53,195 nt of DNA, from assembly GCA_964610745.1 (NCBI GenBank), contig CAZSYL010000023.1:1-53195 (forward strand), given 5' to 3'. Source of the DNA: SHLQ01 sp964610745. GTDB lineage: Bacteria > Actinomycetota > Acidimicrobiia > Acidimicrobiales > SHLQ01. The notes below the pieces were generated by a model, which was given only the letters and a program-made list of their open reading frames with translations, was not told the origin of the DNA and searched no databases. A program made the translations under genes and the position numbers. Below, piece after piece: positions 16,188 through 24,409 of the stretch; position 1 is the first letter of the stretch; every line of letters starts with the position of its first letter.

Positions 16188-17677
16188 CCGCCACACCGCC
16201 CGTCGACGCAGACGATGCAGGGACAGAACAATCTCCGCTGCTCGATCTGCTTTCGGGTTTCATCGTCGAGCTTCGAAACGCTGGTCTACCCGTCAGCCTG
16301 ACCGAGAACCTCGATGCGATGGAGGCCATTCGTCATGTGCCGCTCGAGGATCGGAACGCATTGAAGTACGCGTTGGCGGCGACGTTGGTCAAGAACCACT
16401 CGCACTGGAAAGCCTTCGAGATCGTCTTCGACGTGTACTTCTCGCTGCGCGGTGAAGAATACGTACTCGATGCCGAGCTGACCGACGAACTCCTCGACGA
16501 GGACGAGGACGAAGAGGCACCTGGCCCTCCGGGTCAGGGAGACGGGAAAGGACAAGGCGGAAACTCCGGAATGTCGCCCGAAGAGCTCGCCGAAATGCTC
16601 TACAACGCCCTCGCGAACGGTGACCAGGCAATGATGCGGGCAATGGCGCGCGAGTCGGTTCGTCGATATGCAGGCATGGAACCAGGTCGCCCCGTCGGTG
16701 GTACGTACTACCTCTATCGCACGCTTCGAAACCTCGATCTCGACGGTGTCCTTGAAAAGCTCATGCAACAGCAACAAGACGAGTCTGAACAAGACACGAG
16801 CTCCTTCGAACAGCGGCTCCAGCGGGATGAGTTTAAAGACCGTATCGAGGCGTTGAAGAAGGAGATCGAGGCAGAGATCCGCCGTCGTCTCGTTGCGGAC
16901 CGTGGCGTTGAAGCAATGGCCAAGACGCTTCGCAAACCGCTGCCCGAAGATGTTGACTTCATGCATGCGAGCCGGGAGGAGATGGCCAACCTGCGCAAGG
17001 CGATCTACCCGCTCACCCGCAAGCTGGCCGTGCGCCTTGCCCGCAAACGTCGCCGCGGTCGCAAGGGTCCGCTCGACTTCCGCCACACCATTCGGACGTC
17101 GCTTTCTTATGGAGGTGTTCCCGCCGAACCGAAGTTCCGGAACCCTCGCCCGAAAAAGCCTGAGATCATGGTGATCGCAGATATTTCCGGCTCGGTTGCC
17201 GCCTTTGCCCGGTTCACGCTGCACCTCGTCTATGCCCTCTCGAGCCAGTTCACTCAGGTGCGGTCGTTCGTGTTTATCGATGGCCTCGACGAGGTCACCC
17301 AGTACTTCGAAGACACCGACGACATCACCGAAGCTATCCACCGAGTAAATAGCGAAGCCGACGTCGTGTGGGTGGATGGGCACAGCGACTACGGCCATGC
17401 CCTCGAAGTGTTCTGGAACGCCTATGGCAAAGACGTTGGTCCGAAGACCTCGGTACTGATCCTCGGCGACGCTCGCAACAACTACCACGCGCCGAACAGC
17501 TGGATCATCAAGGATCTTGCTGAACGTGCTCGCAACGTGTTCTGGTTGAATCCTGAACCAAAGAGCTACTGGGACACCGGTGATTCGATCATTGGTGAGT
17601 ACGCCCACTACTGCGACGGCATTTTCGAGGTGCGGAACCTCCGCCAGCTCGAGAAGTTCGCCGACAACCTTGTTTAA
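16184..17677 (+). CDS. CoxE-like VWA domain protein
   Basis: The 497-residue protein has an acidic central linker (DEDEDEEAPGPPGQGDGKGQGG, about residues 105-127, shortened here), a helical middle region with a run of glutamine and glutamate (MQQQQDESEQ), and a C-terminal von Willebrand A domain. The MIDAS motif D-x-S-x-S is present at D333, S335 and S337 (ADISGS), with a later aspartate in LGDARNN. Such proteins pair with MoxR ATPases and present metal-dependent protein contacts to the client. A basic stretch ARKRRRGRKG precedes the VWA domain. It overlaps the MoxR gene by four bases and the TOPRIM gene by eight, so all three are translationally coupled. Confidence 0.9.
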   Translation: MTATPPVDADDAGTEQSPLLDLLSGFIVELRNAGLPVSLTENLDAMEAIRHVPLEDRNALKYALAATLVKNHSHWKAFEIVFDVYFSLRGEEYVLDAELTDELLDEDEDEEAPGPPGQGDGKGQGGNSGMSPEELAEMLYNALANGDQAMMRAMARESVRRYAGMEPGRPVGGTYYLYRTLRNLDLDGVLEKLMQQQQDESEQDTSSFEQRLQRDEFKDRIEALKKEIEAEIRRRLVADRGVEAMAKTLRKPLPEDVDFMHASREEMANLRKAIYPLTRKLAVRLARKRRRGRKGPLDFRHTIRTSLSYGGVPAEPKFRNPRPKKPEIMVIADISGSVAAFARFTLHLVYALSSQFTQVRSFVFIDGLDEVTQYFEDTDDITEAIHRVNSEADVVWVDGHSDYGHALEVFWNAYGKDVGPKTSVLILGDARNNYHAPNSWIIKDLAERARNVFWLNPEPKSYWDTGDSIIGEYAHYCDGIFEVRNLRQLEKFADNLV

Positions 17678-18314
17678 CGCTGCCAGCAACGAGCTCGGCC
17701 AGGGGCCTCGAGAGCTGTTCATCGTCGAGGGTATTTCGGCGGCGAACGCAGCATCGATTGCCCGTGACCCGCGTACGCAGGCGATTCTCGCCGTGCAGGG
17801 CAAGCCAATGAACGTTGAACGGGCGTCGGAGCGTGAGATCCTCGCCAATGAAAAGTTGCGAAGTATCGTTCGAGCCATCGGAGCGTGGTGCGGGGATGCC
17901 TTTGATCTCGACTCCGTGCAATACGACCGGGTGCTGATCCTCACCGATGGAGACGCCGACGGGATCCATGCGAGTGCTCTATTGCTTTTGGCCTTCGATC
18001 ACCTGATGCCCGAACTGCTCAATGCAGGGCGCCTCGAACGAGTGCGCGCTCCATTGTTCGCGATCGACGCTGACCAACTCGACGATCTCGTGTACGCGTA
18101 TTCAGCACCACACCGCGAACGACTGGTCACCAAGATGCGTGAGGCAAACTTCACGGGCATCGACCACGACTATCTCAAGAGCATCGCTGGGCTGAACGCG
18201 GATGAACTGTGGCGGGTGTGCCTGGACCCCGAAACCAGGGTCGCCGAACAACTAAGTCGTAAGGACGCCGAGGTTGCTCGCCAAACATTGGTGAGCTTCG
18301 GCAGGGCTCTCTAG
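17670..18314 (+). CDS. Stand-alone TOPRIM protein equal to the C-terminal half of a GyrB/ParE subunit
   Basis: The 214-residue protein aligns with the TOPRIM and tail region of type IIA topoisomerase B subunits: ELFIVEGISAANAAS (GyrB ELFIVEGDSAGGSA), QAILAVQGKPMNVERA (QAILPLRGKILNVEKA) and VLILTDGDADGIHASALLL (IIIMTDADVDGAHIRTLLL). The catalytic glutamate (E20) and the acidic triad (D93, D95, D97) are kept. The second G-D-S-A aspartate is Ile22, and the QRYKGLGEMN motif is replaced by DYLKSIAGLN, followed by DELWRVCLDPETRV. The GHKL ATPase and transducer domains are missing; upstream DNA encodes the VWA protein. The TTG at 17670 overlaps the VWA stop (17675-17677). It is not a decayed fragment by eye: the frame is open with normal codon use. 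Function is unknown. Confidence 0.8.
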   Translation: MFNAASNELGQGPRELFIVEGISAANAASIARDPRTQAILAVQGKPMNVERASEREILANEKLRSIVRAIGAWCGDAFDLDSVQYDRVLILTDGDADGIHASALLLLAFDHLMPELLNAGRLERVRAPLFAIDADQLDDLVYAYSAPHRERLVTKMREANFTGIDHDYLKSIAGLNADELWRVCLDPETRVAEQLSRKDAEVARQTLVSFGRAL

Positions 18315-19663
18315 TTCGCTGAGCGAGCAGCGATGATGTCGGCCACGCGGAAGGCAACATCGAGGGCCTGACGGCCGTTGAGTCGCGGATCGCACATGGT
18401 TTCGTACGCCTGAGCGAGATCGTGATCACCGAGGCCATCGCCACCGCCGACGCATTCGGTCACGGCATCGCCGGTGAGCTCGAGATGGATGCCGCCAGCC
18501 ACGGTTCCGGCCTTCTCATGTGATTCGAAGAAGCCCGCGATCTCGTCGACGATCGCATCGAAGTGCCGAGTCTTGTGCCCGTCGGCGGCGGTGTAGGTGT
18601 TGCCATGCATTGGGTCGCTGACCCACAGCACTGGGTGTCCCGTCTCCTTGACTGCTTCGAGCAGCGGCGGGAGCTTCTCTCGGATGTTCTCTGCACCCAT
18701 ACGGGTAATGAGCGTGACGCGACCCTCGACCTTGTCCGGGTTGAGCGCTTCGCAAATACCAACGACATCGTCGACGGTGGCGGTCGGCCCGATCTTGCAC
18801 CCGATCGGGTTCTTCACGCCTCGGAGGAATTCGATGTGGGCGCCGTCGAGCTGGCGGGTGCGTTCACCAATCCACACCATGTGCGCCGAGCAGTCGTACC
18901 AGTCGCCGGTGAGCGAATCCTGTCGAGTCAGAGCCTCTTCGTAGTCGAGAAGCAGTGCTTCGTGGCTCGTGTAGAAGTCGACTTCGTTGAGCTGGGTCTC
19001 GCTATCGAGGTCGATACCGCACGCGGTCATGAAGGCGAGAGAACGATCGATCTCTTCTGCGAGAGCCGTGTACTTCTCACCAATGGGGCTGTCGCCCACG
19101 AACTCCTGGTTCCACTGGTGAACTTGGGTCAGGTCTGCAAAGCCACCGCGGGTGAAGGCGCGGACGAGGTTGAGGGTCGCAGCGGCACGGTTGTATGCCA
19201 TGAGCAGGCGGTCTGGCTGGGCTCGTCGTTCGCTCTCGGAGAAACCGATCTCGTTGATGATGTGGCCGCGGAACGACGGCAGTTCGACATCGCCTTGGGT
19301 TTCGGTGTCCGATGACCGTGGCTTCGCGAACTGTCCCGCGATGCGGCCAACCTTTACGACAGGCATTCCACCGGCGTAGGTCAGTACAACCGCCATCTGC
19401 AGAATGACCTTCAGGCGATCACGAATGGAGTCGGCCGAACTCTCAAAGGACTCAGCGCAGTCGCCAGCCTGGAGAAGGAACGCCTCGCCACGGCTGGCGG
19501 CGCCCAGTTTGTCGAGCAGGTCGCGGGCTTCGCCAGCGAACACGAGCGGTGGTTGGTCGCCAAGGGTTTTCAACGTTTGTTCAAGAGCGCCGTCGTCGGG
19601 CCATGACGGTTGTTGAAGTGCCGAGAAGTTTCGCCAGCTCTGCGGATTCCACGTGTTTGTCAC
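18311..19663 (-). CDS. aroG: Class II 3-deoxy-7-phosphoheptulonate (DAHP) synthase
   Basis: The 450-residue enzyme condenses phosphoenolpyruvate and erythrose-4-phosphate, the first shikimate step. It is the plant/actinobacterial class II type: starts WNPQSWRNFSALQQPSWPD and contains FLLQAGDCAES, VVKVGRIAGQFAKPRS, GERTRQLDGAHIEFLRG and HPVLWVSDPMHGNT. GTG start. A TAGACT box lies 7 nt upstream (leaderless). Its stop codon overlaps the stop of the convergent TOPRIM gene by two bases, with no room for a terminator. Chorismate mutase binding, known for the mycobacterial enzyme, cannot be judged. Confidence 0.96.
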   Translation of the reverse strand: MTNTWNPQSWRNFSALQQPSWPDDGALEQTLKTLGDQPPLVFAGEARDLLDKLGAASRGEAFLLQAGDCAESFESSADSIRDRLKVILQMAVVLTYAGGMPVVKVGRIAGQFAKPRSSDTETQGDVELPSFRGHIINEIGFSESERRAQPDRLLMAYNRAAATLNLVRAFTRGGFADLTQVHQWNQEFVGDSPIGEKYTALAEEIDRSLAFMTACGIDLDSETQLNEVDFYTSHEALLLDYEEALTRQDSLTGDWYDCSAHMVWIGERTRQLDGAHIEFLRGVKNPIGCKIGPTATVDDVVGICEALNPDKVEGRVTLITRMGAENIREKLPPLLEAVKETGHPVLWVSDPMHGNTYTAADGHKTRHFDAIVDEIAGFFESHEKAGTVAGGIHLELTGDAVTECVGGGDGLGDHDLAQAYETMCDPRLNGRQALDVAFRVADIIAARSAN

Positions 19664-19670
19664 GTCGATC

Positions 19671-19676
19671 AGTCTA
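19671..19676 (-). promoter_or_regulatory. -10 box of aroG (leaderless)
   Basis: TAGACT on the minus strand is followed by 7 nt and the GTG at 19663, with no Shine-Dalgarno sequence. Confidence 0.5.
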
Positions 19677-19699
19677 TTGCCATAACCGCCAAGCCCGCT

Positions 19700-21718
19700 C
19701 TACGCGGCCAGACCACCTGACGCTGTTTCGGTGCGCTTGGGTAGGAGCGGCGGTATAGGCAGACGCACAGCGTCTGCGATCACACGGATCAGCTCACCTT
19801 CGTCGAGACTGGTGTGGTCATCGAGGTCGATTGCGGCGATTGCTCCTCGGATGAAGGCCTCTCGACTCTCGATGGTCATCTCGGCCAACTTGTCGAGGGC
19901 CAGATCAAGCCTTTCTACACGGAGAGCAGATTCCGCCGGCATCTCATCGGGCTGGGGCAGGCCGGAGGCGTCGTGCGCCGCCATGAACGCCTGCTCTCGG
20001 GCATCTGGCCCAGCGCTATTGAAGATCGAAATGACCGAGTACACCGCGCCAGCTTGTGGAGCGAGCCATTCGAGATGGAGGTTTCCTGAGCCAGCATTGT
20101 TTTGATCATCGTCCAGATGTCGAATGACCGTGCGTCGGAGCATCCACCGGAACAGGTCGATATCTGGACTCGACGTGCTGAAGTCACGGATCGTTTGCAG
20201 CAAGGCTGCCTGGAAGTCCGGCGGTGTCTCGCGGATCGAATGGAGCGCAATGTCGAAGCAGGGAAGCTGAAGTGGCCGGTCGAGCGAGTTGATCAGCTGG
20301 CTAGCGGCATCGAGGGACTCGGCATCGAAGCCACTGACTGCACTTGCCCGCTCAAGTTCGTGCGGGCGTGTCGATGGCTCTCGAGAAATCAGCATCCCAA
20401 TCACCGACGCAACAGCGCCCTCTCTGGTGTGGAGGAAGTCCTTTGTTTCCTGCGGGATGCTCGCGAGGATGAGACGAGCCTGTTCCATATGAGCACTGGT
20501 GGGACGGCCCACTCGGGGTGACTCGAACCCGGAGTCGGTGGGGGAAAGTGTGCTGGAGCCGCTCGACCCGACAGCGTCGAGAATCACGGCGCTGGTCAAC
20601 ATGGGACCGAGGGGTGATGTGGAGATACCGGGGATGTTCTGCGCGGACTCGGCGAGGTTCCCCGATAGCCCAGGGATTTCAGGGAGGGCGAAACCCTCGA
20701 ACGAAATGTCGTGCTTCGTGTTGACCGACTGCTTCACCGATTCAAACTCCGGCCATCGGCCATCCCAACTCGGCAGGACGGCTAGCAGCCGCTGCTTGAG
20801 CGGGGGATGAGTTGCCAGTGCATTCTTGAATGGAGCTTCGAGGAAGAGGTGGGCGGCTTCGGTCGCGTGCGGAGTGAGGATCCGATTGTGCTCGCCGAGT
20901 GCGCCCATCTTGAGGAATGCTCCAGCCAGAGCATCGGGATCGCGGGTGTACTCGACCGCCGATGCGTCGGCGAGGTGTTCTCGTTCTCGAGTGACCGCTG
21001 CCTGGCCCAGGCGGGCAAACCACGCACCGATGGATCCAATGACGACGAGAACCGAACCCGCCACTATGGAGATCAATGCGAGTTGCGGGCTGCCATGGAC
21101 AGATCTTGAGGCGTTTCGGACCAATGTCTTTCCGAGCACCGCGATCGATGCAATGCCGTACACCCACCCCACGATTCGTGTCTTGACCTGGGTATCGCCA
21201 TTCACGATATGGCTGAACTCATGAGCGATGACCGCCTGCATCTCTGTTCGAGTCAGGTGCCGGAGCGCCCCTTGGGTCACCCCGATCGCAGCGTGCCTTA
21301 TATCCCACCCTGCGGCGAGAGCATTGATTCCGGGTTCATCTCGAAGCACAAAGAGGGTCGGAGCTGGGATTCCGGTCGCGATCGAGAGCTCTTCGACAAT
21401 GTTGACGAGTTGCTTCTCCGCGCTATCGCGTGTGTTGAAGTCGATCGGCCAGCCACCCATGGAGGCCGCCATGTAGAGACCGCCGCCGTTTCTGACCTGT
21501 GCGTTCCTCACCACGGCACTGAGGAGAATCCCGATCGCGGTTAGCGATGCCGCTGCTGCGAAGACCCTGATCCCGATCTCGGTGCCGAGTTCGATATAGA
21601 ACCAGGCGCTCGCGAGCACACCGATCGTGATGATCGTTCCAATGGAACCGAGGGTGAGGAGCAGGATGAGCCATGCCGTCTCATGCCTTGCTCGCTTCTG
21701 GTTTGTCTGGAAATCCAC
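19700..21718 (-). CDS. M48 family zinc metallopeptidase, membrane bound, with long C-terminal region
   Basis: The 672-residue protein has two N-terminal membrane segments (about 16-40 and 50-72) and an HtpX-like M48 domain with the zinc motif HEFSH (166-170) and a second ligand region REREHLADASAVEY. Two more hydrophobic segments lie between. The roughly 330 residues after the peptidase domain have no assignment; classical HtpX ends near residue 290. The gene is 27 bp downstream of lemA, a pairing found in many bacteria. A role in membrane-protein quality control is likely. Start GTG at 21718. Confidence 0.88.
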   Translation of the reverse strand: MDFQTNQKRARHETAWLILLLTLGSIGTIITIGVLASAWFYIELGTEIGIRVFAAAASLTAIGILLSAVVRNAQVRNGGGLYMAASMGGWPIDFNTRDSAEKQLVNIVEELSIATGIPAPTLFVLRDEPGINALAAGWDIRHAAIGVTQGALRHLTRTEMQAVIAHEFSHIVNGDTQVKTRIVGWVYGIASIAVLGKTLVRNASRSVHGSPQLALISIVAGSVLVVIGSIGAWFARLGQAAVTREREHLADASAVEYTRDPDALAGAFLKMGALGEHNRILTPHATEAAHLFLEAPFKNALATHPPLKQRLLAVLPSWDGRWPEFESVKQSVNTKHDISFEGFALPEIPGLSGNLAESAQNIPGISTSPLGPMLTSAVILDAVGSSGSSTLSPTDSGFESPRVGRPTSAHMEQARLILASIPQETKDFLHTREGAVASVIGMLISREPSTRPHELERASAVSGFDAESLDAASQLINSLDRPLQLPCFDIALHSIRETPPDFQAALLQTIRDFSTSSPDIDLFRWMLRRTVIRHLDDDQNNAGSGNLHLEWLAPQAGAVYSVISIFNSAGPDAREQAFMAAHDASGLPQPDEMPAESALRVERLDLALDKLAEMTIESREAFIRGAIAAIDLDDHTSLDEGELIRVIADAVRLPIPPLLPKRTETASGGLAA

Positions 21719-21745
21719 GCTCTTGGCCCGCCCGTCCCGGCTGAC

Positions 21746-22363
21746 TTAGGCAGCAGCTTGAGGACCGTCGAAGTTGACTTCGACCGCTTCACGCTTGTCT
21801 TCGTTGCCCTCGGTTTCGAGGTCGAGGTATGCGTCGTCTTCAAAGCCGAACAGGCTCGCAAAGATGACCGGGGGGAAGGTCTGCTTGTACTCCTGGTAAC
21901 GCAGGACCTGCGTGTTGAAGTTCTGGCGAGCGAACGAGATCTTGTTCTCGGTGCTGCGCAGTTCTTCGGTCAGCTGGGTCATCTGTCGATCCGCTTTGAT
22001 CTCCGGGTACGCCTCTGCGGTTGCGAGTAGACGTCCAAGTGCGCCGCCGAGGTTGCTCTCGGACGCACCGAGCTTCTGCATTGCGTCGATGTTGCTCGGG
22101 TCACCGTTGACCTCGATACGTGTTTGGGTGGCAGATGCACGTGCGGCAATGACGGCTTCGAGGGTTCCAGCTTCGTGAGCCATGAAACCTCGTGCGGTCT
22201 CGACAAGATTCGGGATCAGATCATGTCGACGTTCAAGCTGAACATCGATCTGTGAGAATGACCCTTTTGCGACTTCTCGGAGCTTCACAAGTCGGTTGTA
22301 GATCCCGACTGCGTAGACACCAATCAATAGAACAATTACACCAACAATAATCAATGGAAGCAC
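21746..22363 (-). CDS. LemA family protein
   Basis: The 205-residue protein has one N-terminal membrane anchor (LPLIIVGVIVLLIGVYAVGI) and a coiled-coil LemA domain with the signature YNRLVKLREVAKGSFSQIDVQLERRHDLIPNLV (read in two parts). The C-terminal part FARQNFNTQVLRYQEYKQTFPP is typical. The GTG start is preceded by AAGGAAAAAG. It is cotranscribed with the M48 peptidase downstream. LemA proteins have no settled biochemical function; association with M48 or TPM proteins is common. Confidence 0.92.
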   Translation of the reverse strand: MLPLIIVGVIVLLIGVYAVGIYNRLVKLREVAKGSFSQIDVQLERRHDLIPNLVETARGFMAHEAGTLEAVIAARASATQTRIEVNGDPSNIDAMQKLGASESNLGGALGRLLATAEAYPEIKADRQMTQLTEELRSTENKISFARQNFNTQVLRYQEYKQTFPPVIFASLFGFEDDAYLDLETEGNEDKREAVEVNFDGPQAAA

Positions 22364-22472
22364 TGGGCTTTTTCCTTTTTCTCGCCTACTTATTTATCGG
22401 CGATTTGGCGCATATTCTTGAGGCAATCCGGGGCGAACGCGGTGGGTCAAAAGGCCCTTTCGGCCAAAACGT

Positions 22473-22506
22473 GAACGACGGACCCGCCGTAGCAGATCCG
22501 TCGTTC
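22473..22506 (-). terminator. Intrinsic terminator of the sigma factor gene
   Basis: GAACGACGGA (22473-22482) pairs perfectly with TCCGTCGTTC (22497-22506). Read on the minus strand the hairpin is followed by ACGTTTTGG. It lies 46 bp after the sigma factor stop. Confidence 0.7.
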
Positions 22507-22551
22507 TCATTGTTCTGATGCGTCCTGGAACGAGGTTCCAGTGTTCGTCGA

Positions 22552-23388
22552 TTATGCGGCTGGAGATGCAGCCTTTTCCGCGGCGTGATCGCGTACGGAG
22601 CTGACAGCACGCTTCACCAGACGGCGAGCGGCTTCGGCTGTCACACCCAGTTCTTCGCCAACCTCCCGGTAGCTGCGCTTGCGTCCGTCATGCAGGCCGA
22701 AGCGCTGCTCGACTGCGTAGCGAGCACGTGGATCGAGGATGTCGAGGAGGCCAGTGACCATCTCTTCTTCAGCTCGTGCCATCACCTCGGCCTCGGGACC
22801 AGGTTTTGCGTCTGGGAGGAGGTCGACGAGTTCGTTGGAGTCATCGTCGCCGATGGTGCGGTCGAGAGAAGTTGGAGTGGTCAGGCGGTGAAGGCGTGCG
22901 TGCTCTTCGTCGAGTTCGTCGCCATCGCCAGAAACCTGACGGAGCGCAGCACGAAGGCTTGCGGAGCGATCGCCTGGAAGGCGAACGAGGCTTGCCTTCT
23001 GATCGAGTGCACGACCGATTGCCTGACGGATCCAGAAGGTGGCGTACGTCGAGAACTTGAAGCCCTTGCGCCAGTCGAACTTGTCGACGGCGTGCTCAAG
23101 ACCGAGGTTGCCTTCCTGGATGAGGTCGAGCAATTCCATGCCAGGCGGAAGTGGGTAACGGCGTGCAACACTTACGACGAGGCGAAGGTTGGCACGGATG
23201 AAACGGTCCTTTGCGACAGCTGCTTCACGGATTGCTCGATCGAGGTCACGGCCAGTTTCGCCGTCTTCCTTCTTGGCGCGAGCTTCCGCGCCACGCTCGA
23301 TGATCTTTGAGAGGTCGCGCTCCTCCTGTGCGGTGAGGAGGGGGACGAGTCCGATTTCGTTGAGGTACTGACCTACTGAATCACTCAT
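22552..23388 (-). CDS. Group 2 sigma-70 family RNA polymerase sigma factor
   Basis: The 278-residue protein has region 1.2 (DSVGQYLNEIGLVPLLTAQEERDL), region 2 (RFIRANLRLVVSVARRYPL, MELLDLIQEGNLGLEHAVDKFDWRKGFKFSTYATFWIRQAI, here in parts), region 3 and region 4 (YREVGEELGVTAEAARRLVKRAVSSVR). It is much shorter than a primary SigA because it lacks the long N-terminal 1.1 extension. Region 2.4 is close to the primary type, suggesting promoters similar to housekeeping ones. The anti-sigma-binding architecture of ECF factors is absent. A 400-bp gene-free region lies upstream, so regulation may be elaborate. It is probably monocistronic, ending at a hairpin. Confidence 0.92.
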   Translation of the reverse strand: MSDSVGQYLNEIGLVPLLTAQEERDLSKIIERGAEARAKKEDGETGRDLDRAIREAAVAKDRFIRANLRLVVSVARRYPLPPGMELLDLIQEGNLGLEHAVDKFDWRKGFKFSTYATFWIRQAIGRALDQKASLVRLPGDRSASLRAALRQVSGDGDELDEEHARLHRLTTPTSLDRTIGDDDSNELVDLLPDAKPGPEAEVMARAEEEMVTGLLDILDPRARYAVEQRFGLHDGRKRSYREVGEELGVTAEAARRLVKRAVSSVRDHAAEKAASPAA

Positions 23389-23800
23389 GATGCTTCACTT
23401 AACGGGTATCGCAGCCCTGCGATTCCCTTTATCGGGGGAAATTTTATTTCCAATGTTTGAATCGAATAGATATTCAAGTACATACAACGCTCCACGACCC
23501 ACAGGTGGTGGTATGAAATGGGTCACGCTATACTCTTGCCCTTCTGTTCGTCGAATGATCTACGGGACATGTTGTCCAAATCTGGTTAGGCCGTTCGACC
23601 TATGTTTTGAATCGGCACTAGGCCGAAATAGTTGAGCAGGTTTTCGTCACCCCACTTCCAGCAATGTGCGAGCCCCCAAAAAGCGTCGGAGGCGTCACAA
23701 CCGTGGATGGACGAAACAGCCAAGGGCGAAAGTACCGCACGCGGGGTGTTCTGGGAAGTATCCAGTAGCAGAACCTGCCCGAACATCTAGGGTGTCGGTC
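23389..23800. other. Gene-free region between divergent sigma factor and nadD genes
   Basis: I find no convincing gene in these 412 bp, which are visibly less GC-rich than their surroundings. Visible elements: ATCGCAG-CC-CTGCGAT inverted repeat (23408-23423), GGAAAT-TTT-ATTTCC (23437-23451), TTGAAT/ATTCAA (23457-23477) and a strong -10-like TATACT on the plus strand (23529-23534). The sigma factor transcript may have a long structured leader. No tRNA or known riboswitch was recognised. Confidence 0.55.
23788..23793 (+). promoter_or_regulatory. -10 box of nadD (leaderless)
   Basis: TAGGGT is followed by 7 nt and GTG at 23801, without a Shine-Dalgarno sequence. This favours 23801 over the in-frame GTG at 23792 and the much earlier ATG at 23666. 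Confidence 0.45.
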
Positions 23801-24409
23801 GTGCAAGAGCGTCAACGGATAGGCATCTTCGGCGGAACTTTCGACCCGCCACACGTGGCCCACGTCGTGCTCGCCGCCAACGCGGTCCATCAGTTGCTCC
23901 TCGATTCGTTGGTGGTAACCGTCGCCGGCGTGCCTTGGCAGAAGGTGGGGAGCCGTAACATCACCGAAGCGGAGACCCGCTTGGAGATGGCGAACGAAGC
24001 GTTTCGTGATCTCGAAGCTGTCGAGGTTTCTGACATGGAACTTCGTCGGACCGGTAACAGCTACACCGTCGACACCCTGATTGAGTTGGATGGCGACAAC
24101 ATCGATCTCTTCTTGCTTCTCGGAAGCGATGCCGCTGCTGGACTCGACACATGGGAGCGGTTCGAGGAGATTGCCAGCATGGCGACCATCGCGGTGTTCC
24201 CGCGACGCGGACATGAGGACGCCGAACCACCGGACGGGTTTAGCTGGGAGCGGCTCGACCTGCCAGGGCTTGAGATCTCAAGCACCGATATTCGGCGTCG
24301 AGCACAGTCGGGAGAACCGCTCGACGGACTCGTGCCCGAACGCGTGCGCCGTCTGGTCGAAGCACACGAGTTGTACAGCGACCCTCCGCCGGTCGCTCAG
24401 GATTCATGA
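23801..24409 (+). CDS. nadD: Nicotinate-nucleotide adenylyltransferase
   Basis: The 202-residue enzyme makes deamido-NAD from nicotinate mononucleotide and ATP. The nucleotidyltransferase motif GGTFDPPHVAHV is near the N-terminus, and the second motif ISSTDIRRR lies near the C-terminus (family ISSTxIR). The length matches the family. An open frame extends upstream to 23666 with an Arg/Lys-rich, non-homologous extension that I reject. The stop overlaps the next start (ATGA). The order nadD, LytR-type protein, rsfS is conserved in actinobacteria. Confidence 0.95.
   Translation: MQERQRIGIFGGTFDPPHVAHVVLAANAVHQLLLDSLVVTVAGVPWQKVGSRNITEAETRLEMANEAFRDLEAVEVSDMELRRTGNSYTVDTLIELDGDNIDLFLLLGSDAAAGLDTWERFEEIASMATIAVFPRRGHEDAEPPDGFSWERLDLPGLEISSTDIRRRAQSGEPLDGLVPERVRRLVEAHELYSDPPPVAQDS

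Noticed and set aside
16286..17944. 552-residue minus-strand open frame over the VWA gene
   Set aside because: Antisense shadow of a recognised gene with MIDAS motif; no homology of its own.
23461..23640. tRNA-like fold in the sigma factor/nadD gap
   Set aside because: No consistent acceptor and T-arm pairing could be built.
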